The notes under the pieces: model-generated | Database searches by the model: none | What the model was told of the DNA's origin: nothing | Seen by the model: the letters and a program-made list of their open reading frames with translations, nothing else | Made by a program: the position numbers and the translations under genes | Source: G963662905 sp965230045 | GTDB lineage: Bacteria; Bacteroidota; Bacteroidia; Bacteroidales; WRLA01 | Length of the DNA: 64,000 nucleotides | Direction: 5' to 3' | Assembly: GCA_965230045.1 (NCBI GenBank) | Contig: OZ245940.1 | Location: 4,464,001 to 4,528,000, forward strand | In this document: positions 44,124 through 52,176 of the stretch, in pieces | How the letters are laid out: every line of letters starts with the position of its first letter | How positions within the stretch are numbered: the first letter of the stretch is position 1

Positions 44124-44332
44124 GGGAAGGAGGGAAAGTGGGGAAGTTGAAAGTGGGAAAGTGGGAAAGTGGGAAAGTTGAAAGCGGGAAAGTTGAAAGT
44201 GGGGAAGTTGAAAGTGGGAAAGTGGGAAAGTGGGAAAGTGGAAAGTGCGAAAGTGGGAAAGTTGAAAGTGCGAAAGTTGAAAGTGCGAAAGTTGAAAGTG
44301 CGAAAGTGGGAAAGTTGAAAGTGGGAAAGTGG
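44124..44332. repeat. GAAAGT-type degenerate tandem array 2
   Basis: About 210 bases of the same unit family as array 1, in the same orientation, upstream of the toxin-antitoxin operon. Higher-order patterns repeat (GTTGAAAGTGCGAAA several times), suggesting growth by slippage or unequal exchange. The rest of the gap to 44471 holds no gene I can support. Confidence 0.9.
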
Positions 44333-44471
44333 TGCTTCGAATCTTTATTGGGTGGTTTTGGGAGGATGGAATGGGCTTTGACTTGAATTTACTGATTTTT
44401 AGGTATAGCCGGGAATGGGCGCTTTTTGGGGAAGAAGAATTGAATTGTTTTAGGCTGTTCAAGAATAATGC

Positions 44472-44969
44472 TTAGAGTTCGATCAAATATTTTGGTCGCA
44501 GGATAAGCCCTCTGCTGCGGTCTTTAAATTCTTCAATTTTTTGAGCGTGACCCGAATTAAAATATGGCTTTTGATTGTTGCAGACATAGGCTTCTTTCAA
44601 TTCATATTTTTGGCTTTGATGTTGTTGTTTGAACAGCTCAATAGAAACGATTAACTGTTCTATGCCCTCTTTAAGCCATTTGCGCTTACTGGATTTCAGT
44701 TCCACAAAAGCAAGCATCCTGTTTTTTTTGAGCAGTCCGTCGCAACGCTTCATCATTTTGCCATTTTTAAAGGAAAAATCCACACAATGGTCGATGGCGT
44801 AAAATTCTATTTCTACTTCATCAATGTTCTTGACCTCAGCGCTCCATTTCTTGCCATTGGACTCCACAATATAAGCAGGTTCCTTGGCGGGATGTGGCTC
44901 ATCATAAAGTCCAAAACATAAGCTGGAGGAAGTGGTTTTGCAACAATTTTTGGAAAAATCTACTGACAT
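44472..44969 (-). CDS. Putative PD-(D/E)XK-like nuclease, partner of the ATPase
   Basis: A 165-residue protein of no recognised family. A beta-rich N-terminal half is followed by a candidate restriction-endonuclease-like core: Asp77 in KRCDGLLKKN and Glu90-x-Lys92 in LAFVELKSS, with HCVDFSFKNG (His61, Asp64) before it. A helix follows (EGIEQLIVSIELFKQQ). The D-x12-ExK spacing fits the PD-(D/E)XK fold. The start codon lies inside the last ten bases of the ATPase gene (ATGTCAGTAG), so both proteins are made from one transcript, probably as a complex. The nuclease call is inference from motif and layout. Confidence 0.55.
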   Translation of the reverse strand: MSVDFSKNCCKTTSSSLCFGLYDEPHPAKEPAYIVESNGKKWSAEVKNIDEVEIEFYAIDHCVDFSFKNGKMMKRCDGLLKKNRMLAFVELKSSKRKWLKEGIEQLIVSIELFKQQHQSQKYELKEAYVCNNQKPYFNSGHAQKIEEFKDRSRGLILRPKYLIEL

Positions 44970-46198
44970 TCCTCTTCGATTTCCAGAAGTTCAACAAAAA
45001 GGTCGTTGGTCGTTCCCAGGCTATTATTCAGGTAATTATCATCGGAGGGGATGCCTTTATAATCGGGCAGTTTTTTTATGGTTCCGTTATGTTCATCGAA
45101 CTCGTAAATGCTTATGCCTTCGGGAGGAACGACAGAGGATTCCGGAACAATTTTTTGAAGCCTGTCCTCTTGGTCCTTATTTAAGTTTAATTGATAAACG
45201 GAATGTGCTTTTGCTATGATGGAAATAAAATTGATGAGGTATGGGCTGTGCGTGGTAACAATCAGCTTATTTTGATCCTGATAATTGGCATAATACATGA
45301 GTTCCTTGAGCATTTCCCATTGCGATGAAGGGAATAGGTTTTGCTCGGGCTCCTCGATGATGTTTATGAAACATCCAGGATAATATCTATTTCTGACAGA
45401 TTTAATCCTATCGTGCTTTTCCTTTTCAGTCCACAAAGGATGATCCATTATTTGATTTGTTTCTTCTGCCATATCCAAAATCCGATTAACGCTTAACAGG
45501 TTTTTATCATCATCCCTCCCTGTTCGTAAAATTATTTTTGACAACCATCTAGTCACAACAAATAATGGAGAATATGATTGATAGCCACTTGAAGCTTCGG
45601 ATAGTCTTAATTGAAAATCAGATCCTTTAATATAGGATTCATCCTTTTGAAAATCGTAAAAGTATTTATGCCCCGCAATTCCCAGGTCAATATTTTCGCC
45701 CTTACAAGCTTTTTGCGCTTTTCGGAATTCTTCAGCAAAGGCAAATAAATTCTCAGGCATGCCTTTCACATCAAAAGCATTTTTGATTGTACTCAGGAAA
45801 TTTCTCTCCGAAGGGACATACATCAGTTTGGGCAAGAGATATTGTTGACCTTTTTCTAATTCAATTTTAATGTGTTGTTTTTTGCTTTGAGCATCAGCTT
45901 TGAAACGAAGAAAGTCACCTTCAAATTCAATAATTGTTTTATCAGTAAAATAACTTTGGATATTATGGAATGCAAAGAGATCCATAAAATATGAATAATG
46001 AAATCCATTTTTTATTTCGCCCTCCCTATATAGTTGTTTCTCAATCCAAAGCAAAGTGGATGTCAGTTTTGCAAGGGTGCTTTTGCCGCTGCCCTGGTTC
46101 CCTGTAAAAAAGGTGGCTTTTTTAATATCGATCCATCCTTCATTTTCCAAACAGCCTTTTTTTATTGGGCCAAAATTCTGTACTCTGATCCTCGCCAT
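44960..46198 (-). CDS. OLD/AbiEii-like AAA ATPase, candidate defence sensor
   Basis: A 412-residue ATPase. Walker A is GNQGSGKS (33-40), the ABC-type signature is LSEASSGYQS (199-208), Walker B is FINIIEEPEQ (277-286) and the switch motif is TTHSPYL (315-321). An inserted region between the motifs has KLMYVPSERNF. There is no TOPRIM domain, unlike OLD nucleases, and the C-terminus ends soon after the ATPase core. Such SMC/OLD-like ATPases sense phage activity in systems like PARIS, Septu and Gabija, each with a separate or fused effector. Here the effector would be the overlapping 165-residue gene. Confidence 0.75.
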   Translation of the reverse strand: MARIRVQNFGPIKKGCLENEGWIDIKKATFFTGNQGSGKSTLAKLTSTLLWIEKQLYREGEIKNGFHYSYFMDLFAFHNIQSYFTDKTIIEFEGDFLRFKADAQSKKQHIKIELEKGQQYLLPKLMYVPSERNFLSTIKNAFDVKGMPENLFAFAEEFRKAQKACKGENIDLGIAGHKYFYDFQKDESYIKGSDFQLRLSEASSGYQSYSPLFVVTRWLSKIILRTGRDDDKNLLSVNRILDMAEETNQIMDHPLWTEKEKHDRIKSVRNRYYPGCFINIIEEPEQNLFPSSQWEMLKELMYYANYQDQNKLIVTTHSPYLINFISIIAKAHSVYQLNLNKDQEDRLQKIVPESSVVPPEGISIYEFDEHNGTIKKLPDYKGIPSDDNYLNNSLGTTNDLFVELLEIEEECQ

Positions 46199-46218
46199 AG
46201 TAAATTGTTATTGGATTG

Positions 46219-46248
46219 TAAAATTAGTCATTTTTACGAACAGCCAAA
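46219..46248 (-). promoter_or_regulatory. Near-consensus promoter of the ATPase-nuclease pair
   Basis: On the minus strand TTTG (46245-46248), 18 bases, TAATTTTA (46219-46226): one mismatch from TAnnTTTG, 21 bases before the ATPase start. Confidence 0.35.
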
Positions 46249-46308
46249 CATCTCAATATTTTCACATAATTTTTAAGTGCTGGCTACTTTTTTTCTGCTC
46301 ATTATTAG

Positions 46309-46316
46309 TAAATTTG
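46309..46316 (+). promoter_or_regulatory. -7 element before the deiminase gene
   Basis: TAAATTTG matches the -7 consensus, about 116 bases before the start codon. The -33 element is not evident. Confidence 0.35.
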
Positions 46317-46431
46317 GCGCTTAAAGGGAATTTTAGGTCAATCAGTCAACAAATAAATCATGTGGTTTTATTTTTAACCTACAGCAAGTGGCTGATAACC
46401 TTTATTTTAAAAATTTAACGGTTGTTTTTTT

Positions 46432-49400
46432 ATGAACAAATTTTACGCGTCTTTATTACTGGTTTTTTTGTTGCCTTTGTTGACGCAGGCACAAACTAAA
46501 AAATACCAAAGCACTTCTAAGCTGAAGCATCATATGACGGCTGAGGAAGCAAAAATGCGCCATTTGATTGGCCGCGATTTTACGCCAACCGATCCGCCCC
46601 CTGCTCCGGTACACAGCATTGCTGAATTTGCCTCGCAAAAAGGTGTTTTGGTGCGTTATCCTTTTGGTATCCCGATTGCACTCATCAAAGAATTATCCAT
46701 GGGCGATCAGGTAACAACTATCGTAGCCGACCAAATTGAAGAAAATACGGTAATCAGCCAGTATCAAAGCAATGGAGTGAACATGGACAACTGTAATTTT
46801 TTGCATGCGCCTACCGATTCCTACTGGACGCGTGATTACGGCCCCTGGTTTATCCTCGACGGCAACAACGAAATTGCCATTGTTGATTTTCCATACAACC
46901 GTCCGCGCCCCAATGACGATAACCTTCCGGGTTTCGTGGCCGATATGATGGATGTGCCCATGTATGGCATGGACCTGATCCATACCGGTGGTAACTGGAT
47001 GTGCGACGGGATGAGCGAAGGCGCTTCCACCGATTTGGTGTGGCAGGAAAACCCAACCCTCTCACAACAACAGGTGGACAATCTCGTGGATGACTATCTC
47101 GGCGTAACCGATTATCATGTGGTGGACGACCCCAACAACACCTATATCGACCATATCGACTGCTGGGGCAAATTCCTCGATGTGGATAAAATCCTGATCC
47201 GTGCCGTACCTTCATCGCACCCGCAATATGCCGACCTGGAAGATATGGCCGCATACTGGGCAGAACAAATTTGCTCTTATGGTTATAATTTCAATGTAAT
47301 CAGGGTTTATACACCGGATGATCAGCCGTATAGTAACTCATTGATTCTGAATAATAAGGTTTATGTCCCCATCACCAACAGCCAATGGGATGATGATGCG
47401 CTGCAAACTTATGAAGATGCCATGCCCGGCTATACCGTAAACGGATTTTACGGCAGCTGGGAAAGCACCGACGCCCTGCATTGCCGCACCCATGAAATGG
47501 CCGATAAGGAAATGCTGTATGTGTATCACCAGGTTGTTTATGGTGAAATCCCGCAAGGTGAACCACTTGATATTGAATGTACTATAAAAGCATTAAGCGG
47601 CCAAAGCCTGAAACCCGACAGTGTTTTGGTGTTTTATCAGGTAAATGGCGGCAGCTGGCAAACAACCGCTTTGACTTCTGCCGGAAACGACCAATATACG
47701 GCTACTTTGCCACAGGCATCCAATGGCAGTACGGTACGCTATTATCTTTATGCCGCTGATGAATCAGGACGCACCACACGACATCCGTTTATCGGAGCTG
47801 CCGATCCACACGAGTTTACTATCGGAGCACCAACATACCCAACCATTGTTGTTTCGCCATTTATGATCAACCGTACCAGTCTGGTCGGCACAACATGTGG
47901 CGGCGAAATAACTGTTAGCAATATGGGCGCATCCGAACTTACGTTTAACACGATTATTGAAGAAGATGCCAAAGAACTCCTGCAGTTTAAACTGAACGAT
48001 ACTCCGGAAAACTGGGAACGCAATACGCTCACAGAAGCCAAAAGCAGTGAAGTGCTCCTTGAAACTGAGGGACGGATAAACAGCCTGAATATCAGCTTCG
48101 ATTACAATGTTAATAATTATCCTTTTGAAAATTCCGTTTGGCTGAAAGCGCCTTCAGGAAAGAAAGCACGTATTGCCAATGGGCTTCAAAGCGGAAATTA
48201 CAGCATTACTGCTGATGCATTTAAAGGCGAAAACATGCAAGGCCGCTGGTCTTTATGGCTTGAAGATAATTATGGCGATGGCGGAGCACAAATGACAAAT
48301 ATTGAATTTGCCCTGGCACCACAAAGCAATCGTGCAAACTGGATTATTGTTGATCCAATGAACGGAACCGTTGAGCCTGAAGGTGAAATGACATTGGATT
48401 ATACACTGGATGCTACTAACCTGGAGGCGGGTGATTATACCGGACGGATTATTTTTGAGTCCAACGATCCGGAAAACCCAGAGCTGAGCATGTCGGTTAC
48501 TTTCCACGTGAAAGAACCTTCTGACCTGAGCCTGAACCCGGATACCATTTGGTTTAGCAATCGCGAGGACATAGAAAACGGAAAAACATTTTATATTGCC
48601 AACCGCGATATTCAGAACCACGATCTGCTGGCCGTAAACCACGAAGGCGAAAATGATGTTTTTGCCTGGGCTATTGATCCATGGACGATAGACCTACCTA
48701 CATACATTCCAAAACAAGACAGCATTGAGCTTATCGTAAAAGCCAGCGCTCTTGATCCATGGCCAACAACAACCGAAATGGCCTACGACAGCATTTTGGT
48801 TACTTCGGAGCTAAGCACACAAAAGCTGGTTATTGCACTCGATCCTCTGGCACTCTACCGCGATGTCGTTATTGCTCCCGATACGCTTAAATTCCTCACC
48901 GAAGAATCAATTTACGAAGGCAGAACCTTCACAATGACCAACCCTTGCCCTGATTCTGTTGAGGTTGTTAATTTCCCCTTCACCTCAGAAGGTCAAATCT
49001 TTTGGATAGAGAATCATGTAAACACGAACTTCTGGATGCCGGGCAACAGCGAAGAAGAATACCGGGTTTTACCAAATCTCATAGTTGAAAACCTGATAGA
49101 TATTGCTTACGACAGTTTGATGATCGAAACTGAAGCAGGCATGCATAAGATTATCATCCAGTTTGACTGGGATCTGATTATTGGAATCCGCGAACAGGAA
49201 GCGCTTCCTGAGTTCAGCATCAATCCAAACCCGGTACGCAATATTGCGCAAATCCAGTTGAATATGAAGAGCAATGAGCATATAAGCCTGGATTTATTCA
49301 ACGACAAGGGAGGTTTTGTGGCGCATATTTTTGATGGCATGCTCTCCGATGGCACTCATTCCATTGCGCTTCACGCAGAAAGCATCCCTGAAGGATTATA

Positions 49401-49464
49401 TTTCCTGATACTGGAAACAGCTTCCGGTAAGAGAACCGTAGAAAAAGTGCTTGTTGTGAAGTAA
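46432..49464 (+). CDS. Secreted peptidylarginine/agmatine deiminase family protein with type A T9SS tail
   Basis: A 1010-residue protein. Signal peptide (1-20); PAD_porph catalytic domain (about 60-370); Ig-like domains; a P-domain-like jelly roll (about 540-630, ENSVWLKAPSGKKARI, MQGRWSLWLEDNYGDGG); further Ig-like repeats; and a Por secretion tail (about 925-1010). The catalytic set of the family is present: Asp135 (TRDYGPW), His241 and Asp243 (DHIDCWG), Asn302 (SNSLILNN) and Cys351 (ALHCRTHE). The family hydrolyses the guanidine of arginine (peptidyl citrulline plus ammonia, as in PPAD of Porphyromonas gingivalis) or of agmatine. Surface export favours peptide or protein substrates. Confidence 0.85.
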   Translation: MNKFYASLLLVFLLPLLTQAQTKKYQSTSKLKHHMTAEEAKMRHLIGRDFTPTDPPPAPVHSIAEFASQKGVLVRYPFGIPIALIKELSMGDQVTTIVADQIEENTVISQYQSNGVNMDNCNFLHAPTDSYWTRDYGPWFILDGNNEIAIVDFPYNRPRPNDDNLPGFVADMMDVPMYGMDLIHTGGNWMCDGMSEGASTDLVWQENPTLSQQQVDNLVDDYLGVTDYHVVDDPNNTYIDHIDCWGKFLDVDKILIRAVPSSHPQYADLEDMAAYWAEQICSYGYNFNVIRVYTPDDQPYSNSLILNNKVYVPITNSQWDDDALQTYEDAMPGYTVNGFYGSWESTDALHCRTHEMADKEMLYVYHQVVYGEIPQGEPLDIECTIKALSGQSLKPDSVLVFYQVNGGSWQTTALTSAGNDQYTATLPQASNGSTVRYYLYAADESGRTTRHPFIGAADPHEFTIGAPTYPTIVVSPFMINRTSLVGTTCGGEITVSNMGASELTFNTIIEEDAKELLQFKLNDTPENWERNTLTEAKSSEVLLETEGRINSLNISFDYNVNNYPFENSVWLKAPSGKKARIANGLQSGNYSITADAFKGENMQGRWSLWLEDNYGDGGAQMTNIEFALAPQSNRANWIIVDPMNGTVEPEGEMTLDYTLDATNLEAGDYTGRIIFESNDPENPELSMSVTFHVKEPSDLSLNPDTIWFSNREDIENGKTFYIANRDIQNHDLLAVNHEGENDVFAWAIDPWTIDLPTYIPKQDSIELIVKASALDPWPTTTEMAYDSILVTSELSTQKLVIALDPLALYRDVVIAPDTLKFLTEESIYEGRTFTMTNPCPDSVEVVNFPFTSEGQIFWIENHVNTNFWMPGNSEEEYRVLPNLIVENLIDIAYDSLMIETEAGMHKIIIQFDWDLIIGIREQEALPEFSINPNPVRNIAQIQLNMKSNEHISLDLFNDKGGFVAHIFDGMLSDGTHSIALHAESIPEGLYFLILETASGKRTVEKVLVVK

Positions 49465-49496
49465 TTTAAGAATACTTGAAAATACATAAAACGGGC

Positions 49497-51140
49497 GTAA
49501 CTAATCAGTCTGCAAATTAGCGATAGTTCCCAAAGCAGGCACAACACTCTGTCCATTCTTGATAATTGTGTCAGTAACTGATCTCAAAACAGCAAAGGCA
49601 TCCGCTCCTTCGGTCGATCTGAATTGACCTGAAACTTTCTGTTTTACTTTTATGTTTCGGATTGCCCTTTCAGAAGCATTATTGTCTGGCGGGACTTCTG
49701 GGTGATATAAGAAGGTGAAGATATAGTCCCTGTATTTGACGAGCCTTTTTTTGAATGCAAGCAATTCGTTGTGTTTTTCCGGCAGTTCTGCTTTCAGTAA
49801 ACTGTTCAGCCTGTTTTCAATTGCGTTCCTCTTTGGGTTATGTACGTAGCAGCCCGCATTGTCCATTTTTTTCTTCAAATCCAGTGCCGTTTGAAACAGC
49901 CGTTTGCATATCCTGCTCCATTTATGCCCATACCTTTCTGACAAGTAATTCAGGTCACGTAAAAGATGTGCCATACAAATCTGGTGCGACAGCGCAGCAG
50001 TATTAAAATGGCTCTTCCAGCAATCATGTACCAACACAGAGTTTTTAAACCCATCTTTAAATGTATTGCCAATGCTCCTCTGTGCCCTGTTGTCAGTGAT
50101 GGTAATGAATGTAGCCTCTTGGTTTTGCCATGTCCATGCCCAGTGCTTATTGCCATCAACCTTAACTCCTGTCTCATCACTTCCTACAGAAAAACAATAT
50201 CCTCCCGAAAGCAACTTTTGCTTTATTAGGTCATAGGCTGGTTGGGCCTTACGCTTTAGTTTATTGAGCAAATAATGGATGCCCCCTTCGCTTATGGGAA
50301 CGTGGAAAACATCCCTGAAAAGTTCTTTCATACGCAGAAAGGGCAGGTACTGCCTGGTATGGAAATACCCGATCAAACTTTCAATGTTGTTCCCATAGCT
50401 TACCGGGGCATTGGCCTGAGATGGATAATCACACTTGGTTTCATGGCCACAACTGCAAACCTTTTTATATACCCGGTGTTCTGTGACATGTAACTTTATC
50501 TCGGGAATATCAAATACCTGGCGTTTACCGGCTAATTGTACGGGCAAAGAAGCAAGGTCTTTTCCGCAACACTTGCAATATGAGGGGATGTGCTTCTCAA
50601 TAGTGTCAGGCACTTGGGCCATCTTAAGTGTGTTTCCTTTCCGCCCTGCCTGTCCGCCTGGCTTACGCCCTGTCTTTTCCCTCAAACTCCTGCGCTTAGG
50701 GCGGTTCTGATCTTGGGAGGGAGGTATTGAGCTGTTGTTGCTGTTTTTTGGTGTTTGGTATTTGGCAAGCTTTTCTTTGAGTTTTTTGTTTTCCAACTCA
50801 AGGGCTTCCAGTCTTCTTTCAAGCTGGCCGATCCTTTTGAAAAGCTCTTGTATAATGAAATCTTTGTCCAAAACTTTTTTCTTTCAAAAGTAGTGTAGGT
50901 TGGAGGCAAAAGTCAAATTACCAGCGGTTTAGTTACGAACACAGGAAACAGCAAATTGTGAACAGCCAATGATTTTTGAAAAATACCCCAAGGAGAACCC
51001 AATATTTAAACCCGAAATCCAAAGGCAAACAAATAGCAAAATCACAGAGCCTTTAAACGCATCAACCCCAGAAAGTTATTCACAAGCCACAGCGAAAATT
51101 GTTAATAAGGATTGATTTTTTTCTGACACTGATTAGTTAC
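49497..51140. mobile_element. Complete IS66-family insertion sequence (ISBst12-like), 1644 bp
   Basis: Terminal inverted repeats GTAACTAATCAGT (49497-49509) and ACTGATTAGTTAC (51128-51140) are flanked by identical 8-bp target duplications AAACGGGC (49489-49496 and 51141-51148). The 8-bp duplication and GTAA ends are IS66 hallmarks. Only a TnpC-type transposase is encoded and tnpA/tnpB are absent, as in the short ISBst12 subgroup. The insertion lies within the terminator foot of the deiminase gene. The open reading frame and exact duplicates suggest a recent, possibly active copy. Confidence 0.92.
49501..50871 (-). CDS. IS66 family transposase (TnpC/ISBst12 type)
   Basis: A 456-residue DDE transposase. 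N-terminal leucine-zipper-like coiled coil (RIGQLERRLEALELENKKL), then the PKNSNNSSIPPSQDQNRP and RKPGGQAGRKG motifs of IS66 proteins. A zinc-binding CKCC...CSCG module follows. The DDE residues are Asp in GSDETGVKVDG, Asp in VLVHDCWKSHF and Glu in DNNASERAIRNIK. The stop codon lies inside the left inverted repeat. About 270 bases of non-coding sequence separate the start from the right end. Confidence 0.92.
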   Translation of the reverse strand: MDKDFIIQELFKRIGQLERRLEALELENKKLKEKLAKYQTPKNSNNSSIPPSQDQNRPKRRSLREKTGRKPGGQAGRKGNTLKMAQVPDTIEKHIPSYCKCCGKDLASLPVQLAGKRQVFDIPEIKLHVTEHRVYKKVCSCGHETKCDYPSQANAPVSYGNNIESLIGYFHTRQYLPFLRMKELFRDVFHVPISEGGIHYLLNKLKRKAQPAYDLIKQKLLSGGYCFSVGSDETGVKVDGNKHWAWTWQNQEATFITITDNRAQRSIGNTFKDGFKNSVLVHDCWKSHFNTAALSHQICMAHLLRDLNYLSERYGHKWSRICKRLFQTALDLKKKMDNAGCYVHNPKRNAIENRLNSLLKAELPEKHNELLAFKKRLVKYRDYIFTFLYHPEVPPDNNASERAIRNIKVKQKVSGQFRSTEGADAFAVLRSVTDTIIKNGQSVVPALGTIANLQTD

Positions 51141-51144
51141 AAAC

Positions 51145-51188
51145 GGGCTTTTCCAATGTTTTGTCATTTTGGGGAAGCCCTTTTTTTT
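51145..51188 (+). terminator. Terminator of the deiminase gene, displaced by the IS
   Basis: GGGCTTTTCC (51145-51154), a 16-base loop, GGGGAAGCCC (51171-51180) and eight T. The left foot overlaps the IS target duplication, so the hairpin survives to the right of the element but is now 1.7 kb from the gene. Confidence 0.75.
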
Positions 51189-51245
51189 AAGCTAAAATGA
51201 TCAGAATTATACTTCGGCTTTTCAATTCCAGATTTCATTAGAAAT

Positions 51246-51283
51246 AAAAAATCCCGCATAAAATCAATAATGCAGGATTTTTT
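51246..51283 (-). terminator. Terminator of the Hpt-1 gene
   Basis: Arms 51246-51259 and 51270-51283. On the minus strand AAAAAATCCTGCAT pairs with ATGCGGGATTTTTT (one U-G wobble) and ends in a T run, 18 bases after the stop. Confidence 0.7.
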
Positions 51284-51300
51284 GAGAGGCAATCAAAATA

Positions 51301-51639
51301 TTACTCGTACTCTTTTCTAAGTTCTTTGAGCTGTTCATTCGTTGCAGTAGCTGCTTCTTTAAAACGTGCAAAAACCTCATCCAGATTGCTTTGATCATCT
51401 TTTTTGGCTTTTTCGTTTAACTCTTTTGCGATCATATGGGCTTCATGGTCAAAAAACTGGCCAATATTCCCTTTAAGTGGGTGTGAAACTGCTTGCAAAG
51501 TAACCATATCCCGTTCTTTGACTGCGCGTTCAATGATTTCCATTTTTCCATCAAACTCACTGATAAAAATATTCATTATTTCGAGCATGAATTCATTGCC
51601 ATATTCACCATAAGTGGCATCCAGTTCTTGCTTGTTAAT
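51301..51639 (-). CDS. Hpt domain phosphotransfer protein (intact, Hpt-1)
   Basis: A 112-residue helical protein. His54 in AVSHPLKGNIGQF is the phosphoryl acceptor of the HxxKG motif (Lys57, Gly58). It is a single Hpt domain with a C-terminal helix ending KELRKEYE. I chose the ATG at 51637-51639: it matches the starts of the two paralogues (MINK/MIDK) and follows a promoter at 51670-51700, which excludes an ATG at 51672. It would relay phosphate between a hybrid kinase and a response regulator, neither of which is encoded nearby. Confidence 0.82.
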   Translation of the reverse strand: MNKQELDATYGEYGNEFMLEIMNIFISEFDGKMEIIERAVKERDMVTLQAVSHPLKGNIGQFFDHEAHMIAKELNEKAKKDDQSNLDEVFARFKEAATATNEQLKELRKEYE

Positions 51640-51669
51640 CATAGGTTCAGTTTTTGCAGATTGACCATA

Positions 51670-51700
51670 CAATATTACTAAAAATTTAGTACCGAATCAA
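51670..51700 (-). promoter_or_regulatory. Promoter of Hpt-1
   Basis: On the minus strand TTG (51698-51700), 20 bases, TAATATTG (51670-51677), one mismatch from consensus. It gives Hpt-1 its own transcript separate from the upstream paralogues. Confidence 0.45.
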
Positions 51701-51762
51701 ATTTTGTCCAGAATTTGGGCAGAAATTCTGATTTGGGCATTTTTTTTCGAGTGGTGTTTCGG

Positions 51763-51822
51763 TCATTTGTTTTTGATCAGCGCATGCAGTTCCTTCAATC
51801 GTTTGGGGTCGATATCTTTTTA
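51763..51822 (-). pseudogene. Remnant of the FeoB-associated small-protein gene (3' end only)
   Basis: A 37-base stretch (51785-51821) is identical to 52642-52678 in the intact gene. In the same frame it encodes KDIDPKRLKEL, then diverges to HALIKNK and a stop at 51763-51765. It lies between Hpt-2 and Hpt-1, in the same relative position as the intact gene to Hpt-3. It therefore marks a segmental duplication. Confidence 0.75.
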
Positions 51823-51825
51823 AAA

Positions 51826-52176
51826 TCAAGCAGATTGATATTCCTCTTTTAACAGCTTGAGCTCTTCCAATAACAAGGGGATTTCAAGCATACATTCTTC
51901 ATAAAGCTGTTTTATGTCAGAAATTGGAGCGCCATTCATAAGGTTTCGCCATATTTGATCAGTCTTTTTATATAAATCCTTTGCATAAAAGATCCCAATT
52001 GAACCGCTTAATTGGCTGAAAAGTGTATGAAGCGCATGCCTGTCCTGATGGTTATAGGCATTCTGGATTTCAGCTTTACGTGACCACCAGGAATCCATAA
52101 AAACACTTATAATCCCAACTGATTGGTCATTTTCAAACCCTTAATATACACTTATAAATTCATCTTTATTTATCAT
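51826..52176 (-). pseudogene. Hpt-2, disrupted by an in-frame stop and lacking the phospho-histidine
   Basis: Read from ATG 52174-52176 the frame gives MINKDEFISVY, then TAA (52141-52143) at codon 12. After the stop it continues in the same frame to 51826 and aligns residue for residue with the other two Hpt proteins. Position 54 is Ser in place of His (LFSQLSGSIG) and position 57 is Ser in place of Lys. A truncated product could start at ATG 52098 (90 residues) but would lack the first helix. The start overlaps the Hpt-3 stop by 11 bases. It is most likely a decayed gene. Confidence 0.75.

Noticed and set aside
43284..44386. Open frames through the GAAAGT arrays (His/Phe/Ser/Pro-rich or Gly/Lys/Val-rich products) as genes
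   Set aside because: They exist only because the low-complexity repeats lack stops. Mixed 7- and 8-base units change frame constantly, and no start signal or homologous domain is seen.
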